Below, one piece after another: positions 1 through 4,860 of a stretch of 5,190 nt of DNA. Under the pieces are notes generated by a model. The model was not told the DNA's origin, did not search any database, and saw only the letters and a list, made by a program, of their open reading frames with translations. The DNA is taken from positions 1-5,190 of the forward strand of contig JASIKV010000225.1 of NCBI GenBank assembly GCA_030049455.1. Direction: 5' to 3'. The stretch is from Terriglobia bacterium (lineage in GTDB: Bacteria > Acidobacteriota > Terriglobia > UBA7540). How positions within the stretch are numbered: the first letter of the stretch is position 1; each line of letters starts with the position of its first letter. The translations under genes and the position numbers were made by a program.

Positions 1-177
1 GGCTGCGGAGAATTTGAATACATAAATCCCCTGGCTCTTCGGTCCCGTGTAGGTCCCGATGTAGACAAAATAATTGCTCATGGCGCGAGGCCCCTCCGCC
101 CCCCGCGCCTCTGTCAAACCCAAGCACGCGGCGAGCAGTGCGAAAGCCAGGACAGAATGCTTGATGAGATTTTTCAT
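1..177 (-). CDS. Lactonase-family (6-phosphogluconolactonase-like) beta-propeller protein, exported, N-terminal part only
   Basis: The reverse strand encodes 59 residues from an ATG at 177 to the window edge, where the gene is cut. Residues 1-25 form an export signal: a Lys-containing start (MKNLIK), a hydrophobic core (about 8-20) and then a polar region. LAAC at 15-18 fits a lipobox, so a lipoprotein anchored at Cys18 is possible, but ordinary signal peptidase cleavage is an alternative. Residues 35-57 (YFVYIGTYTG, then SQGIYVFKF) match the first blade of the seven-bladed lactonase family (PF10282). Family members act on sugar lactones such as 6-phosphogluconolactone, but exported members of unknown substrate are common, so I do not assign the Pgl role. 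No clear Shine-Dalgarno precedes the ATG. The sequence TATAGTGTC lies immediately before it, so a leaderless or nearly leaderless transcript is conceivable. Confidence 0.8.
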   Translation of the reverse strand, partial: MKNLIKHSVLAFALLAACLGLTEARGAEGPRAMSNYFVYIGTYTGPKSQGIYVFKFSAA

Positions 178-336
178 GACACTATAGAACCGCAACGCGC
201 GGAAATGCGCAAGGGTGTCTCGTGACAAAATAACGGGCGCGAATTCATCTGTTGCAAATCATGTGTAAGGCTGGAGGGAGAATATCGAAAGTGTTTCGGC
301 GATCCTTTTCGACTCGAAAACCGAGGTCTGGGCTCT

Positions 337-1404
337 CTATCCCGGCACCTTTGCGCCCACTTTGCTGCGCACCAGATCGGCGAGGGCGGCGATGAAGCGG
401 GGGGAATCGTTCAGGCCCTCCATGGTTTCAAACTGCTTGATGCCGAGCGTCTCCGCCAGTTCGCGCGCCTCAATGTTGATTTCGTGCAGCGTCTCGACGT
501 GGTCGGAGACAAAGGCCACGGGTATGACCAGCACGCGCTCGGCGCCGCGTACGGCAACTTCCTGAAGAGTTTCCGTAATGAACGGTTGGAGCCAGCGTCC
601 CGGGCCGGAGCGGCTCTGGTAGCAGAGCGAGTGCGGATTGGCCCAGCGTCCGCGCTCCATCACGGCCTTGACCGTGGCTTCCACCTGCGACTGATAGGGG
701 TCGCCGCGCTCCACCACGCGCGCGGGAATGCTGTGCGCGCTGAAAATCAGATGAACGTCGGAAGGTATCCGCCCCGCATGGCCGTTCGAGCGGCGAAACC
801 GCTCGAGCGACTGCTCGATGCGCTCGACCATGGCGTCCAGGTAAAGCGGGTGCTGGTAATATTCGCGGACCAGAAAGACCGTGGGCGACGCCGGGCTGGG
901 GTACTGGCGCTCCCACTCGTTCAAACTGCTGCCCGTGGTCGTGCAGGAATACTGCGGATAGAGCGGCAGCAGGACAATCTCTTCCGGAGCGAAGGCGTCA
1001 AGCTCGCGAATCGCCTGCTCGGTAAGCGGATGCCAGTAGCGCATGGCCACCACCACGCGCGCATCGAGCGATTTGCGCAGCTCGGCTTCCAGCGCCCGCG
1101 CCTGCCGCGCCGTCACTTCGCAAATCGGCGATTTGCCGCCGATCTCCTCGTAATGCTTGCGCACTTTTGCCGCGCGCCGGGAGGAGATCAGCCGCGCCAT
1201 GGGCTCACGAGCCAGCCGGGCGAAAGGAAAGTCAATAATGTCAGGATCGCAGAACAGGTTATAAAGGAAGGGTTCCACCGCCTCGAGCGAGTCGGGGCCT
1301 CCCAACTGGAATAGAACCACCCCGAGGCGTGAGTCTGAATTGGAATTCGAGCCCGTCAATCCGCTGGAACCTTTCTGAAAAATGGCAAGCGCGACATTTT
1401 GCAC
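337..1404 (-). CDS. hemH: Ferrochelatase
   Basis: Inserts ferrous iron into a porphyrin in the last steps of haem synthesis; it acts in the cytoplasm or at the inner membrane face. In the 355-residue reading the family hallmarks appear in order: LGGP at 34-37, GGKSPI at 89-94, MRY at 121-123, LPLYPQYS at 146-153 with TTGSSL after it, SAHS at 222-225 with the metal-site His224, QSRSGP at 263-268, and VSDHVETLHE at 299-308 with the acidic Glu304. His224 and Glu304 correspond to the conserved metal-site His and Glu of Bacillus subtilis ferrochelatase. Apart from the N-terminus the protein is full length and intact. The start is uncertain. GTG at 1404 is the track-style choice, TTG at 1359 (behind AGAAAGG) gives a more typical N-terminus, and ATT at 1422 has the best Shine-Dalgarno. 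Whether the substrate is protoporphyrin or coproporphyrin cannot be read from the sequence. It lies downstream of, and co-directional with, the dehydrogenase gene. Confidence 0.96.
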   Translation of the reverse strand: MQNVALAIFQKGSSGLTGSNSNSDSRLGVVLFQLGGPDSLEAVEPFLYNLFCDPDIIDFPFARLAREPMARLISSRRAAKVRKHYEEIGGKSPICEVTARQARALEAELRKSLDARVVVAMRYWHPLTEQAIRELDAFAPEEIVLLPLYPQYSCTTTGSSLNEWERQYPSPASPTVFLVREYYQHPLYLDAMVERIEQSLERFRRSNGHAGRIPSDVHLIFSAHSIPARVVERGDPYQSQVEATVKAVMERGRWANPHSLCYQSRSGPGRWLQPFITETLQEVAVRGAERVLVIPVAFVSDHVETLHEINIEARELAETLGIKQFETMEGLNDSPRFIAALADLVRSKVGAKVPG

Positions 1405-1427
1405 CTGCCTGCGCGCCGCAATGAAAA

Positions 1428-1435
1428 CCTCCCCC
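1428..1435 (-). promoter_or_regulatory. Strong Shine-Dalgarno ahead of hemH, poorly placed for the GTG start
   Basis: The minus strand reads GGGGGAGG here. It ends 5 bases before an in-frame ATT (1422-1420) and 23 bases before the GTG at 1404, with no stop in between. The site is too far away to serve the GTG normally. Confidence 0.5.
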
Positions 1436-1449
1436 GCGGCCTGCCTAAA

Positions 1450-1479
1450 ATCCTACACACCTTGGGCCGAGTTCGGCAA
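1450..1479 (-). promoter_or_regulatory. Candidate sigma70-type promoter for hemH
   Basis: TTGCCG (1479-1474) and TAGGAT (1455-1450) are separated by 18 bases, each matching 4 of 6 consensus positions. Transcription would start near 1443, just upstream of the GGGGGAGG ribosome site. It lies in the gap between the dehydrogenase stop and hemH, so hemH could have its own promoter as well as read-through. Confidence 0.3.
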
Positions 1480-1501
1480 GAAAATCTGCGGTGGCGCCCT
1501 T

Positions 1502-2533
1502 TTATTCCGGATAACTGATGCTTACGGGCCGGCCTTGGCGCGCGGATTGATAGATCGCTTCCATCACAACCACGTCGCGCAGACCCTCAACGCCGTTTGG
1601 CTCCGGCTGGCGATTGCGGCGCACGCAATCGGCAAAGTGGTCGAGTTCGAGCGCCAGCTCGTTCAGCACCTTGTATTTCTTCTCGAACCAGCGTCCATTG
1701 ATCCGGCCATAGAGGCGGCGATGCTCGTTATACTGAAATGCCGGATCCAGCATCGCCCAACCTTTTTCACCCACGATCCGTAGGAATGAATCCGTTGCGG
1801 CGCCCCAGCTTGAGGTGCCCTGCATGATCAAGCCGTCGGGAAAATTCAGGCGAAAGGCGATGTTTTCATCCACCTCTTTGAAGGCATCCGGAGCGACGGT
1901 CCATTCATACGCCGACGCTTCCACCGGATCCTTCCCCGTCACCCAGCGGGCGGTATTCACGCAGTAGACACCCACGTCCGGAAGCGCTCCGCCGCCCGCC
2001 AGGCTGCGGTCGAAATGCCACAACGGTCTTTCCCCTCCCGGCCGCAGATAAATTGAAAATGTCGAATGAATGATCTTCAACCGCCCGAGTTTTCCACTCT
2101 GCACAATTTTCCTCATCTCGACGGAGCCGGGCTCAAAATACTTACGGTAAGCGATCATCAGGCGCACATTGTGCGCGCGGCAGGCATCGAGCATCTCGCG
2201 GCACTCCGCGACGCTCGTGGCCATGGGCTTTTCGCAAAGCACGTGCTTGCCCGCGGCCGCCGCAGGCAAGGCGAATGGCGCATGCGTGCTGTTGTTGGTG
2301 GCAATGTAAACGGCCTCCACCTGGGGATTCGCCAGGCACTGCGCGTAATTCTCATACGCATAAGTCTCGCCGGCTCCGAATTTCTTCGCCAGGCGACGGG
2401 CTTTCGCACCATCGCCGCTCACCAGCGCCACCACTCGCGCTTTCCGGCTGTCGCGGAATCCGGGCAACACCACGTGCTCGGCAAAATGTCCCAGCCCCAC
2501 CACCGCGTATCCGACACGACCTGAACCTGCCAT
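1502..2533 (-). CDS. Gfo/Idh/MocA-family NAD(P)-dependent oxidoreductase, glucose-fructose-oxidoreductase-like
   Basis: A 343-residue dehydrogenase probably acting on a sugar, inositol or amino-sugar derivative with a tightly held NAD(P). The Rossmann domain covers about residues 1-125: VVGLGHFA (11-18) is the glycine-rich dinucleotide loop and CEKPMATS (100-107) contains the catalytic EKP Lys102. The C-terminal alpha/beta domain carries GGGALPDVGVYCVN (180-193). There Asp186 and Tyr190 replace the Asp-x-Gly-x-His of many relatives, as in Zymomonas glucose-fructose oxidoreductase, which uses a Lys and a Tyr. No Tat or Sec signal is present, so it should be cytoplasmic, unlike the Zymomonas enzyme. 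I chose the ATG at 2533 because AAGGGAG lies 7 bases before it and the glycine-rich motif begins ten residues later. The open frame runs on to 2677, but that extension has no family character. The substrate cannot be predicted. Confidence 0.92.
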   Translation of the reverse strand: MAGSGRVGYAVVGLGHFAEHVVLPGFRDSRKARVVALVSGDGAKARRLAKKFGAGETYAYENYAQCLANPQVEAVYIATNNSTHAPFALPAAAAGKHVLCEKPMATSVAECREMLDACRAHNVRLMIAYRKYFEPGSVEMRKIVQSGKLGRLKIIHSTFSIYLRPGGERPLWHFDRSLAGGGALPDVGVYCVNTARWVTGKDPVEASAYEWTVAPDAFKEVDENIAFRLNFPDGLIMQGTSSWGAATDSFLRIVGEKGWAMLDPAFQYNEHRRLYGRINGRWFEKKYKVLNELALELDHFADCVRRNRQPEPNGVEGLRDVVVMEAIYQSARQGRPVSISYPE

Positions 2534-2540
2534 CGGCGTT

Positions 2541-2547
2541 CTCCCTT
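2541..2547 (-). promoter_or_regulatory. Ribosome binding site fixing the dehydrogenase start
   Basis: The minus strand reads AAGGGAG followed by the 7-base spacer AACGCCG and then ATG at 2533. This decides against the longer reading from 2677. Confidence 0.75.
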
Positions 2548-2567
2548 CGTTTATGTTGGAGACAAGA

Positions 2568-2596
2568 CTTTTCTTCAAAAGGCGAGTGGTTGTCAA
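2568..2596 (-). promoter_or_regulatory. Possible promoter for the dehydrogenase gene
   Basis: A perfect TTGACA (2596-2591) lies 17 bases before GAAAAG (2573-2568), which is a poor -10 (3 of 6). An alternative pair is TTGAAG (2578-2573) and CATAAA (2555-2550), also 17 apart, but it would start transcription almost on the ribosome site. The -35 is convincing; the -10 is not. Confidence 0.25.
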
Positions 2597-2689
2597 GATG
2601 CACCTCTGTTGCGGCGACCCATAGACCGCCGACGCGGGCGAATCACTCACTCTGCAACTGCATTCGTGGTGTTGCATCCAATTGCGATT

Positions 2690-2768
2690 TGTGGCGGCGG
2701 TTCATCAACCGCCATTGGGTCTTCCATGGTGAGGCCGTCCAATGCCAGGCTCATCGAGGGCCGCTACA
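2690..2768. repeat. GGCGGT-type palindrome, possible diverged relative of the repeat near 3770
   Basis: GGCGGTT (2696-2702), loop CATC and AACCGCC (2707-2713) form a perfect 7-base stem. The stretch opens with TGTGGCGGC (2690-2698) and later shows GCCGCTACA (2760-2768), an inverted match in 8 of 9 positions. The core shares GCGGCGGT-loop-ACCGCC with the element at 3767-3816, suggesting two copies of one repeat family on either side of the zinc-ribbon gene. The family relationship is inference. Confidence 0.4.
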
Positions 2769-2771
2769 GGC

Positions 2772-2800
2772 TTGAGAAGTAACGCAGGGTGTAATAAGAT
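2772..2800 (+). promoter_or_regulatory. Sigma70-type promoter for the zinc-ribbon gene
   Basis: TTGAGA (2772-2777, 5 of 6) and TAAGAT (2795-2800, 4 of 6) stand exactly 17 bases apart. Transcription would begin near 2807 and leave an untranslated leader of about 42 bases before the ATG at 2849. Confidence 0.45.
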
Positions 2801-2848
2801 GCGTGAGGAGTTTGCGCAGGCGAACCACGCAGTGACCGTTTCCAAAGT

Positions 2849-3544
2849 ATGATGACCTGCCCCAATTGCCATGCGAGTGTGCCTGACGAGATGCGCTTCT
2901 GTCTTCAGTGCGGCTCGCCGATGGAAGTCGCACCTCCACCCCAACCCGTGATGGCGCCGCCACCACCTGCGCCACCTGTGGCGCCTGAAACTCCGCCGCA
3001 CCCGGCGGGCGTGCCTCAGAAAGGTGTAACCACGGTGCCGCTGAAAATCGCACCGACTCCGGTGGTTGCTCCGCGCGGGGCCGTGCTGGAATCCGGGCGA
3101 TCCAGCGGCGAGCATGCAGCGGAGCTCGACGACGAAACGCTCAAGAAATCTTTTGAAAGACAGGTGACCCAGCCGGGGGCGATCATCTGCCGATTCTGCA
3201 AAGGGCCGCTGGATTTGGATGGGGACTTTTGCGAGCAGTGCGGCGCGCCGGTTTCGGAAGCCGCACCGCCCGGCATGGTGAGGCCCAAGCCACAACCCGC
3301 TGCGCCGCCTCCGCCCGCGCCGGTGGCCGCAGCGCCACCCCCCCAGCCCGCCACACCTGCTCCGCCGCGACCGCCCGCACCCGCCGCACCCTCTGATCGA
3401 ACCAGATCCGGAGCGCAAATACCCTCAAGAACGGTTTCGCAACCCAGTCCCACGCGCCCGCCCGCGCCGCCTCCTGCGCCACCTAGCGAAGAGCAGGACC
3501 CCGGCCTGATGGGGCGACTCAAGGGTCTCTTCAAGAAGGGTTGA
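2849..3544 (+). CDS. Double zinc-ribbon protein with Pro/Ala-rich linkers, function unknown
   Basis: 231 residues. Two four-cysteine zinc ribbons have identical spacing, C-x2-C-x10-C-x2-C: Cys4, 7, 18, 21 and Cys114, 117, 128, 131. A linker of about 85 residues separates them; its first half (28-56) is rich in Pro and Ala and its end (90-105) is charged and probably helical. A second long Pro/Ala segment (139-212) follows. The chain ends in EEQDPGLMGRLKGLFKKG, a short basic amphipathic helix. The layout suggests a scaffold that presents two metal-bound modules on flexible stalks with a C-terminal tag that may touch a membrane or a partner; that role is inference. There is no signal peptide, so it should be cytoplasmic. 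The start is the ATG at 2849 or the adjacent ATG at 2852. Neither has a Shine-Dalgarno, and no other start codon occurs back to the stop at 2804. Confidence 0.85.
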   Translation: MMTCPNCHASVPDEMRFCLQCGSPMEVAPPPQPVMAPPPPAPPVAPETPPHPAGVPQKGVTTVPLKIAPTPVVAPRGAVLESGRSSGEHAAELDDETLKKSFERQVTQPGAIICRFCKGPLDLDGDFCEQCGAPVSEAAPPGMVRPKPQPAAPPPPAPVAAAPPPQPATPAPPRPPAPAAPSDRTRSGAQIPSRTVSQPSPTRPPAPPPAPPSEEQDPGLMGRLKGLFKKG

Positions 3545-3653
3545 TGGCGCCGCGGCTTCCGCCAAGCTCGACTTCTGCGACGACTCTTTCATTTGTAGTT
3601 CCACGTTGCGCTTATGCGGGTACGATTAGCACTCTCGCCAACCGACTTATCCC

Positions 3654-3681
3654 TTGACTGCCGAATCCGCTTTGCTACACT
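3654..3681 (+). promoter_or_regulatory. Strong sigma70-type promoter about 200 bases upstream of the peroxiredoxin
   Basis: TTGACT (3654-3659, 5 of 6) is followed after 16 bases by TACACT (3676-3681, 4 of 6). This is the best-looking promoter in the window. Transcription would start near 3688 and run towards the peroxiredoxin through a hairpin and a nested repeat. Confidence 0.5.
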
Positions 3682-3701
3682 CACTTATTCGCCAGCGAGA
3701 T

Positions 3702-3735
3702 AGGAATTCTGCTCAGGGCAATCTTCCTCTTTTTT
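3702..3735 (+). terminator. Possible terminator or attenuator hairpin with T-run
   Basis: AGGAA (3702-3706) pairs with TTCCT (3724-3728), with an inner TGC/GCA helix (3710-3712 and 3718-3720) across small internal loops. CTTTTTT follows at 3729-3735. The stem is weak, so this is only a candidate. It would stop transcripts from the 3654 promoter after about 50 bases. Confidence 0.35.
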
Positions 3736-3832
3736 GCGGAGCGACATAGATGTTTGTGTATTTGACTGTAGCGGCGGTCTATGACCGCCGGTCGGCGCTC
3801 GCAGACCACCGCTACAATTTAGGTCGCTCTGC
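3736..3832. repeat. Nested palindromic repeat (REP/MITE-like)
   Basis: Three levels of inverted symmetry are visible. The outer arms GCGGAGCGAC (3736-3745) and GTCGCTCTGC (3823-3832) match at 9 of 10 positions. The middle arms TGTAGCGGCGGTC (3767-3779) and GACCACCGCTACA (3804-3816) match at 12 of 13. Inside lies a perfect 7-base hairpin, GGCGGTC-TAT-GACCGCC (3773-3789). It resembles dispersed REP elements mobilised in trans by RAYT transposases, and it recalls the simpler palindrome at 2690-2768. No transposase gene is in the window. Confidence 0.6.
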
Positions 3833-3846
3833 ATTGCCACGCAGGT

Positions 3847-3860
3847 TGAAGAATTTTTCA
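3847..3860. promoter_or_regulatory. Near-perfect dyad upstream of the peroxiredoxin, possible operator
   Basis: TGAAGAATTTTTCA is self-complementary except for one pair, with its end 29 bases before the ATG. TTGAAG (3846-3851) overlaps it and could act as a weak -35 with TATATG (3871-3876, spacing 19) or TAAAAT (3864-3869) nearby. It does not match the PerR or OxyR consensus that I know. Confidence 0.25.
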
Positions 3861-3878
3861 GAGTAAAATCTATATGTC

Positions 3879-3883
3879 AGGAG
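3879..3883 (+). promoter_or_regulatory. Ribosome binding site of the peroxiredoxin
   Basis: AGGAG followed by the 6-base spacer CTAACC and ATG at 3890. It fixes the start. Confidence 0.8.
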
Positions 3884-3889
3884 CTAACC

Positions 3890-4549
3890 ATGTCACTACG
3901 CCTCAATGACGTGGCGCCGGACTTCACCGCCGAGACCACGCAGGGAACGATTAAATTCCATGAATGGATCGGCGATGGCTGGGCCATTCTGTTTTCACAT
4001 CCCAAGGACTTCACGCCCGTCTGCACCACCGAGCTTGGCTATATGGCGGGTCTACAGCCGGAATTTGCCAGGCGCAACTGCAAGATTATCGGCCTGAGCG
4101 TGGACGTTGTGGGCAATCACAGCAAATGGTCAACGGATATCGAGGAAACCCAGGGCCACAAGGTGACTTATCCGATGATCGGCGACCCGCAACTCAAAGT
4201 CGCCAAGCTTTATGACATGCTTCCTGCCGAGGCCGGCGAGACGTGCGAGGGCCGCACTCCCGCCAACAATGCCACTGTGCGCACGGTCTTCGTAGTCGGT
4301 CCGGACAAGAAAATCAAGCTGATGCTCGTCTACCCCATGAGCACGGGCCGCAATTTTGACGAGGTCCTGCGCGTTCTCGATTCCATTCAGCTCACCACCA
4401 AGCACAATGTTTCCACCCCCGTAAACTGGAAGCCGGGCGAGGACGTCATCATCTCCGGCTCGGTTACGGACGAAGCGGCAAAGAAGATTTATCCCCATGG
4501 GTGGAAGGCGCCCCGGCCGTATCTGCGCATCGTTCCCCAGCCCAAGTAG
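3890..4549 (+). CDS. 1-Cys peroxiredoxin, Prx6 type
   Basis: Reduces hydrogen peroxide, organic hydroperoxides and probably peroxynitrite in the cytoplasm, using a cysteine thiol. The 219-residue length is typical for the Prx6 subfamily. The catalytic motif P-x3-T-x2-C is complete at Pro38, Thr42 and peroxidatic Cys45 (DFTPVCTTE), and the conserved active-site Arg is Arg131 (NNATVRTVFVVGPD). The C-terminal Prx6 extension is present: TPVNWKPGEDVII at 176-188 and a Tyr/Pro-rich end (YPHGWKAPRPYLR, 201-213). Two further cysteines occur, Cys64 in the NCKIIGLS strand and Cys119 in GETCEGRTP; neither is in the usual resolving position of 2-Cys enzymes, so a 1-Cys mechanism with an external thiol is expected. 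The gene looks intact. The stop at 4547-4549 lies only 26 bases before a cytochrome-type gene start, so the two may once have formed an operon. Confidence 0.95.
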   Translation: MSLRLNDVAPDFTAETTQGTIKFHEWIGDGWAILFSHPKDFTPVCTTELGYMAGLQPEFARRNCKIIGLSVDVVGNHSKWSTDIEETQGHKVTYPMIGDPQLKVAKLYDMLPAEAGETCEGRTPANNATVRTVFVVGPDKKIKLMLVYPMSTGRNFDEVLRVLDSIQLTTKHNVSTPVNWKPGEDVIISGSVTDEAAKKIYPHGWKAPRPYLRIVPQPK

Positions 4550-4562
4550 GCGTCTTGGCGGC

Positions 4563-4569
4563 AAGGAGG
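4563..4569 (+). promoter_or_regulatory. Perfect Shine-Dalgarno of the cytochrome fragment
   Basis: AAGGAGG followed by the 6-base spacer CCCGCG and GTG at 4576. Its quality argues that a real gene began here. Confidence 0.6.
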
Positions 4570-4575
4570 CCCGCG

Positions 4576-4770
4576 GTGGTCCTGCTGACGCGCGTGGTTA
4601 TCTTCCTGATCATTCGCGCCACCGTGGTACCCGGGAGTTTCGGGCAATATGGCCATTCCAGCGCTGCCGCTCTCGATGCGATTGCGGCGCGGCCTATCGC
4701 ACGCTGCGAATGGGAATTTCCGGCGTGTCCATCAACACGCGATATTCGCGAAAAATCCGGAAGCCTTTGA
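4576..4770 (+). pseudogene. 5' fragment of a multihaem cytochrome-c-family protein
   Basis: From GTG at 4576 the frame gives a hydrophobic anchor (VVLLTRVVIFLII, residues 1-13), then RATVVPGSFGQYGH and ALDAIAARPI up to about residue 41. The pattern of a membrane anchor, VPxSFGxYGH and then A-x-ARP is familiar to me from the N-termini of exported multihaem c-type cytochromes. In those, a CxxCH haem site normally follows soon after. Here no CxxCH appears: resemblance stops after ARPI (about 4698) and the remaining 23 codons are a meaningless reading of the opposite-strand fragment, ending at TGA 4768-4770. It therefore lacks all haem sites and cannot be a working cytochrome. An independent small membrane protein is the alternative. 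The family call rests on memory of the motif alone. Confidence 0.5.
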
Positions 4771-4840
4771 AGAAATAGCAAAGGCCCGCCCCAAACGTCA
4801 GCCAAAAATCGATCTTCAGGGACGTGTCGTCTGATGACAT
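4694..4840 (-). pseudogene. 5' fragment of a GIDE/MUL1-like membrane protein
   Basis: ATG at 4840 opens 48 residues. There is a polar start (MSSDDTSLK), one hydrophobic segment (about 11-25, FWLTFGAGLCYFF) and then FREYRVLMDTPEIPIRSV. The DTP-x3-IRS signature after a first membrane span is the beginning of the GIDE domain (PF12483, the domain of the eukaryotic MUL1 ubiquitin ligase that also occurs in bacterial membrane proteins without known ligase activity). A full protein runs for a few hundred residues more; here a TAG follows at 4694-4696 and beyond it the DNA matches the cytochrome fragment on the other strand. There is no good Shine-Dalgarno. I read it as a truncated remnant. Confidence 0.45.
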
Positions 4841-4860
4841 AGGAAGATCCAGGAAGTTCC
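4841..4860 (+). repeat. Tandem 10-base repeat at a fragment junction
   Basis: AGGAAGATCC is followed directly by AGGAAGTTCC, differing in one base. It lies between the GIDE-like fragment and the lower-GC fragment to its right. Confidence 0.5.

Larger units (their letters stand above)
2534..2848. other. Divergent intergenic region between dehydrogenase and zinc-ribbon genes
   Basis: These 315 bases hold the start signals of the minus-strand dehydrogenase on the left. In the middle is a GGCGGTT/AACCGCC hairpin. On the right is a good plus-strand promoter (2772-2800). I see no convincing gene, only short chance frames. Confidence 0.6.
3545..3889. other. Intergenic region upstream of the peroxiredoxin gene
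   Basis: These 345 bases contain no gene I can support. They hold, in order, a promoter (3654-3681), a hairpin with a T-run (3702-3735), a nested palindromic repeat (3736-3832), a short dyad (3847-3860) and the peroxiredoxin ribosome site. No strong terminator is seen for the zinc-ribbon gene; TGGCG/CGCCA at 3545-3564 is a weak hairpin without a T-run. Confidence 0.6.

Noticed and set aside
306..320. TTTTCG-ACT-CGAAAA inverted repeat downstream of hemH as a terminator
   Set aside because: The stem is only 6 base pairs, mostly A-T, with no clear T-run after it on the minus strand; too weak to call.
484..1314. Long plus-strand frame of 276 codons opposite hemH
   Set aside because: It is antisense to a well-supported ferrochelatase and its translation is Arg/Ala-rich, as expected of a shadow in GC-rich DNA.
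2534..2677. 48-residue N-terminal extension of the dehydrogenase
   Set aside because: It has no family resemblance or export signal, and the ATG at 2533 has a proper Shine-Dalgarno directly before the Rossmann motif.
2726..2782. Short plus-strand frame ending in LIEGRYRLEK, like the start of a Ser/Thr protein kinase
   Set aside because: Only ten residues resemble the kinase start, a TAA follows at once, no glycine-rich loop is found in any frame after it, and part of the stretch is explained by the palindromic repeat.
2799..2852. 17-codon leader frame with ATGA overlap to the zinc-ribbon start
   Set aside because: It would begin inside the -10 of the promoter at 2772-2800, upstream of the likely transcription start, so it is probably not in the message.
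2705..3418. 237-codon minus-strand frame opposite the zinc-ribbon gene (and the 172-codon Gly-rich one)
   Set aside because: The Gly/Arg-rich low-complexity sequence is the mirror of the Pro/Ala linkers; no domain and no start signal.
4649..4834. Plus-strand 61-codon frame
   Set aside because: It is antisense to the GIDE-like fragment and has no Shine-Dalgarno or recognisable motif.
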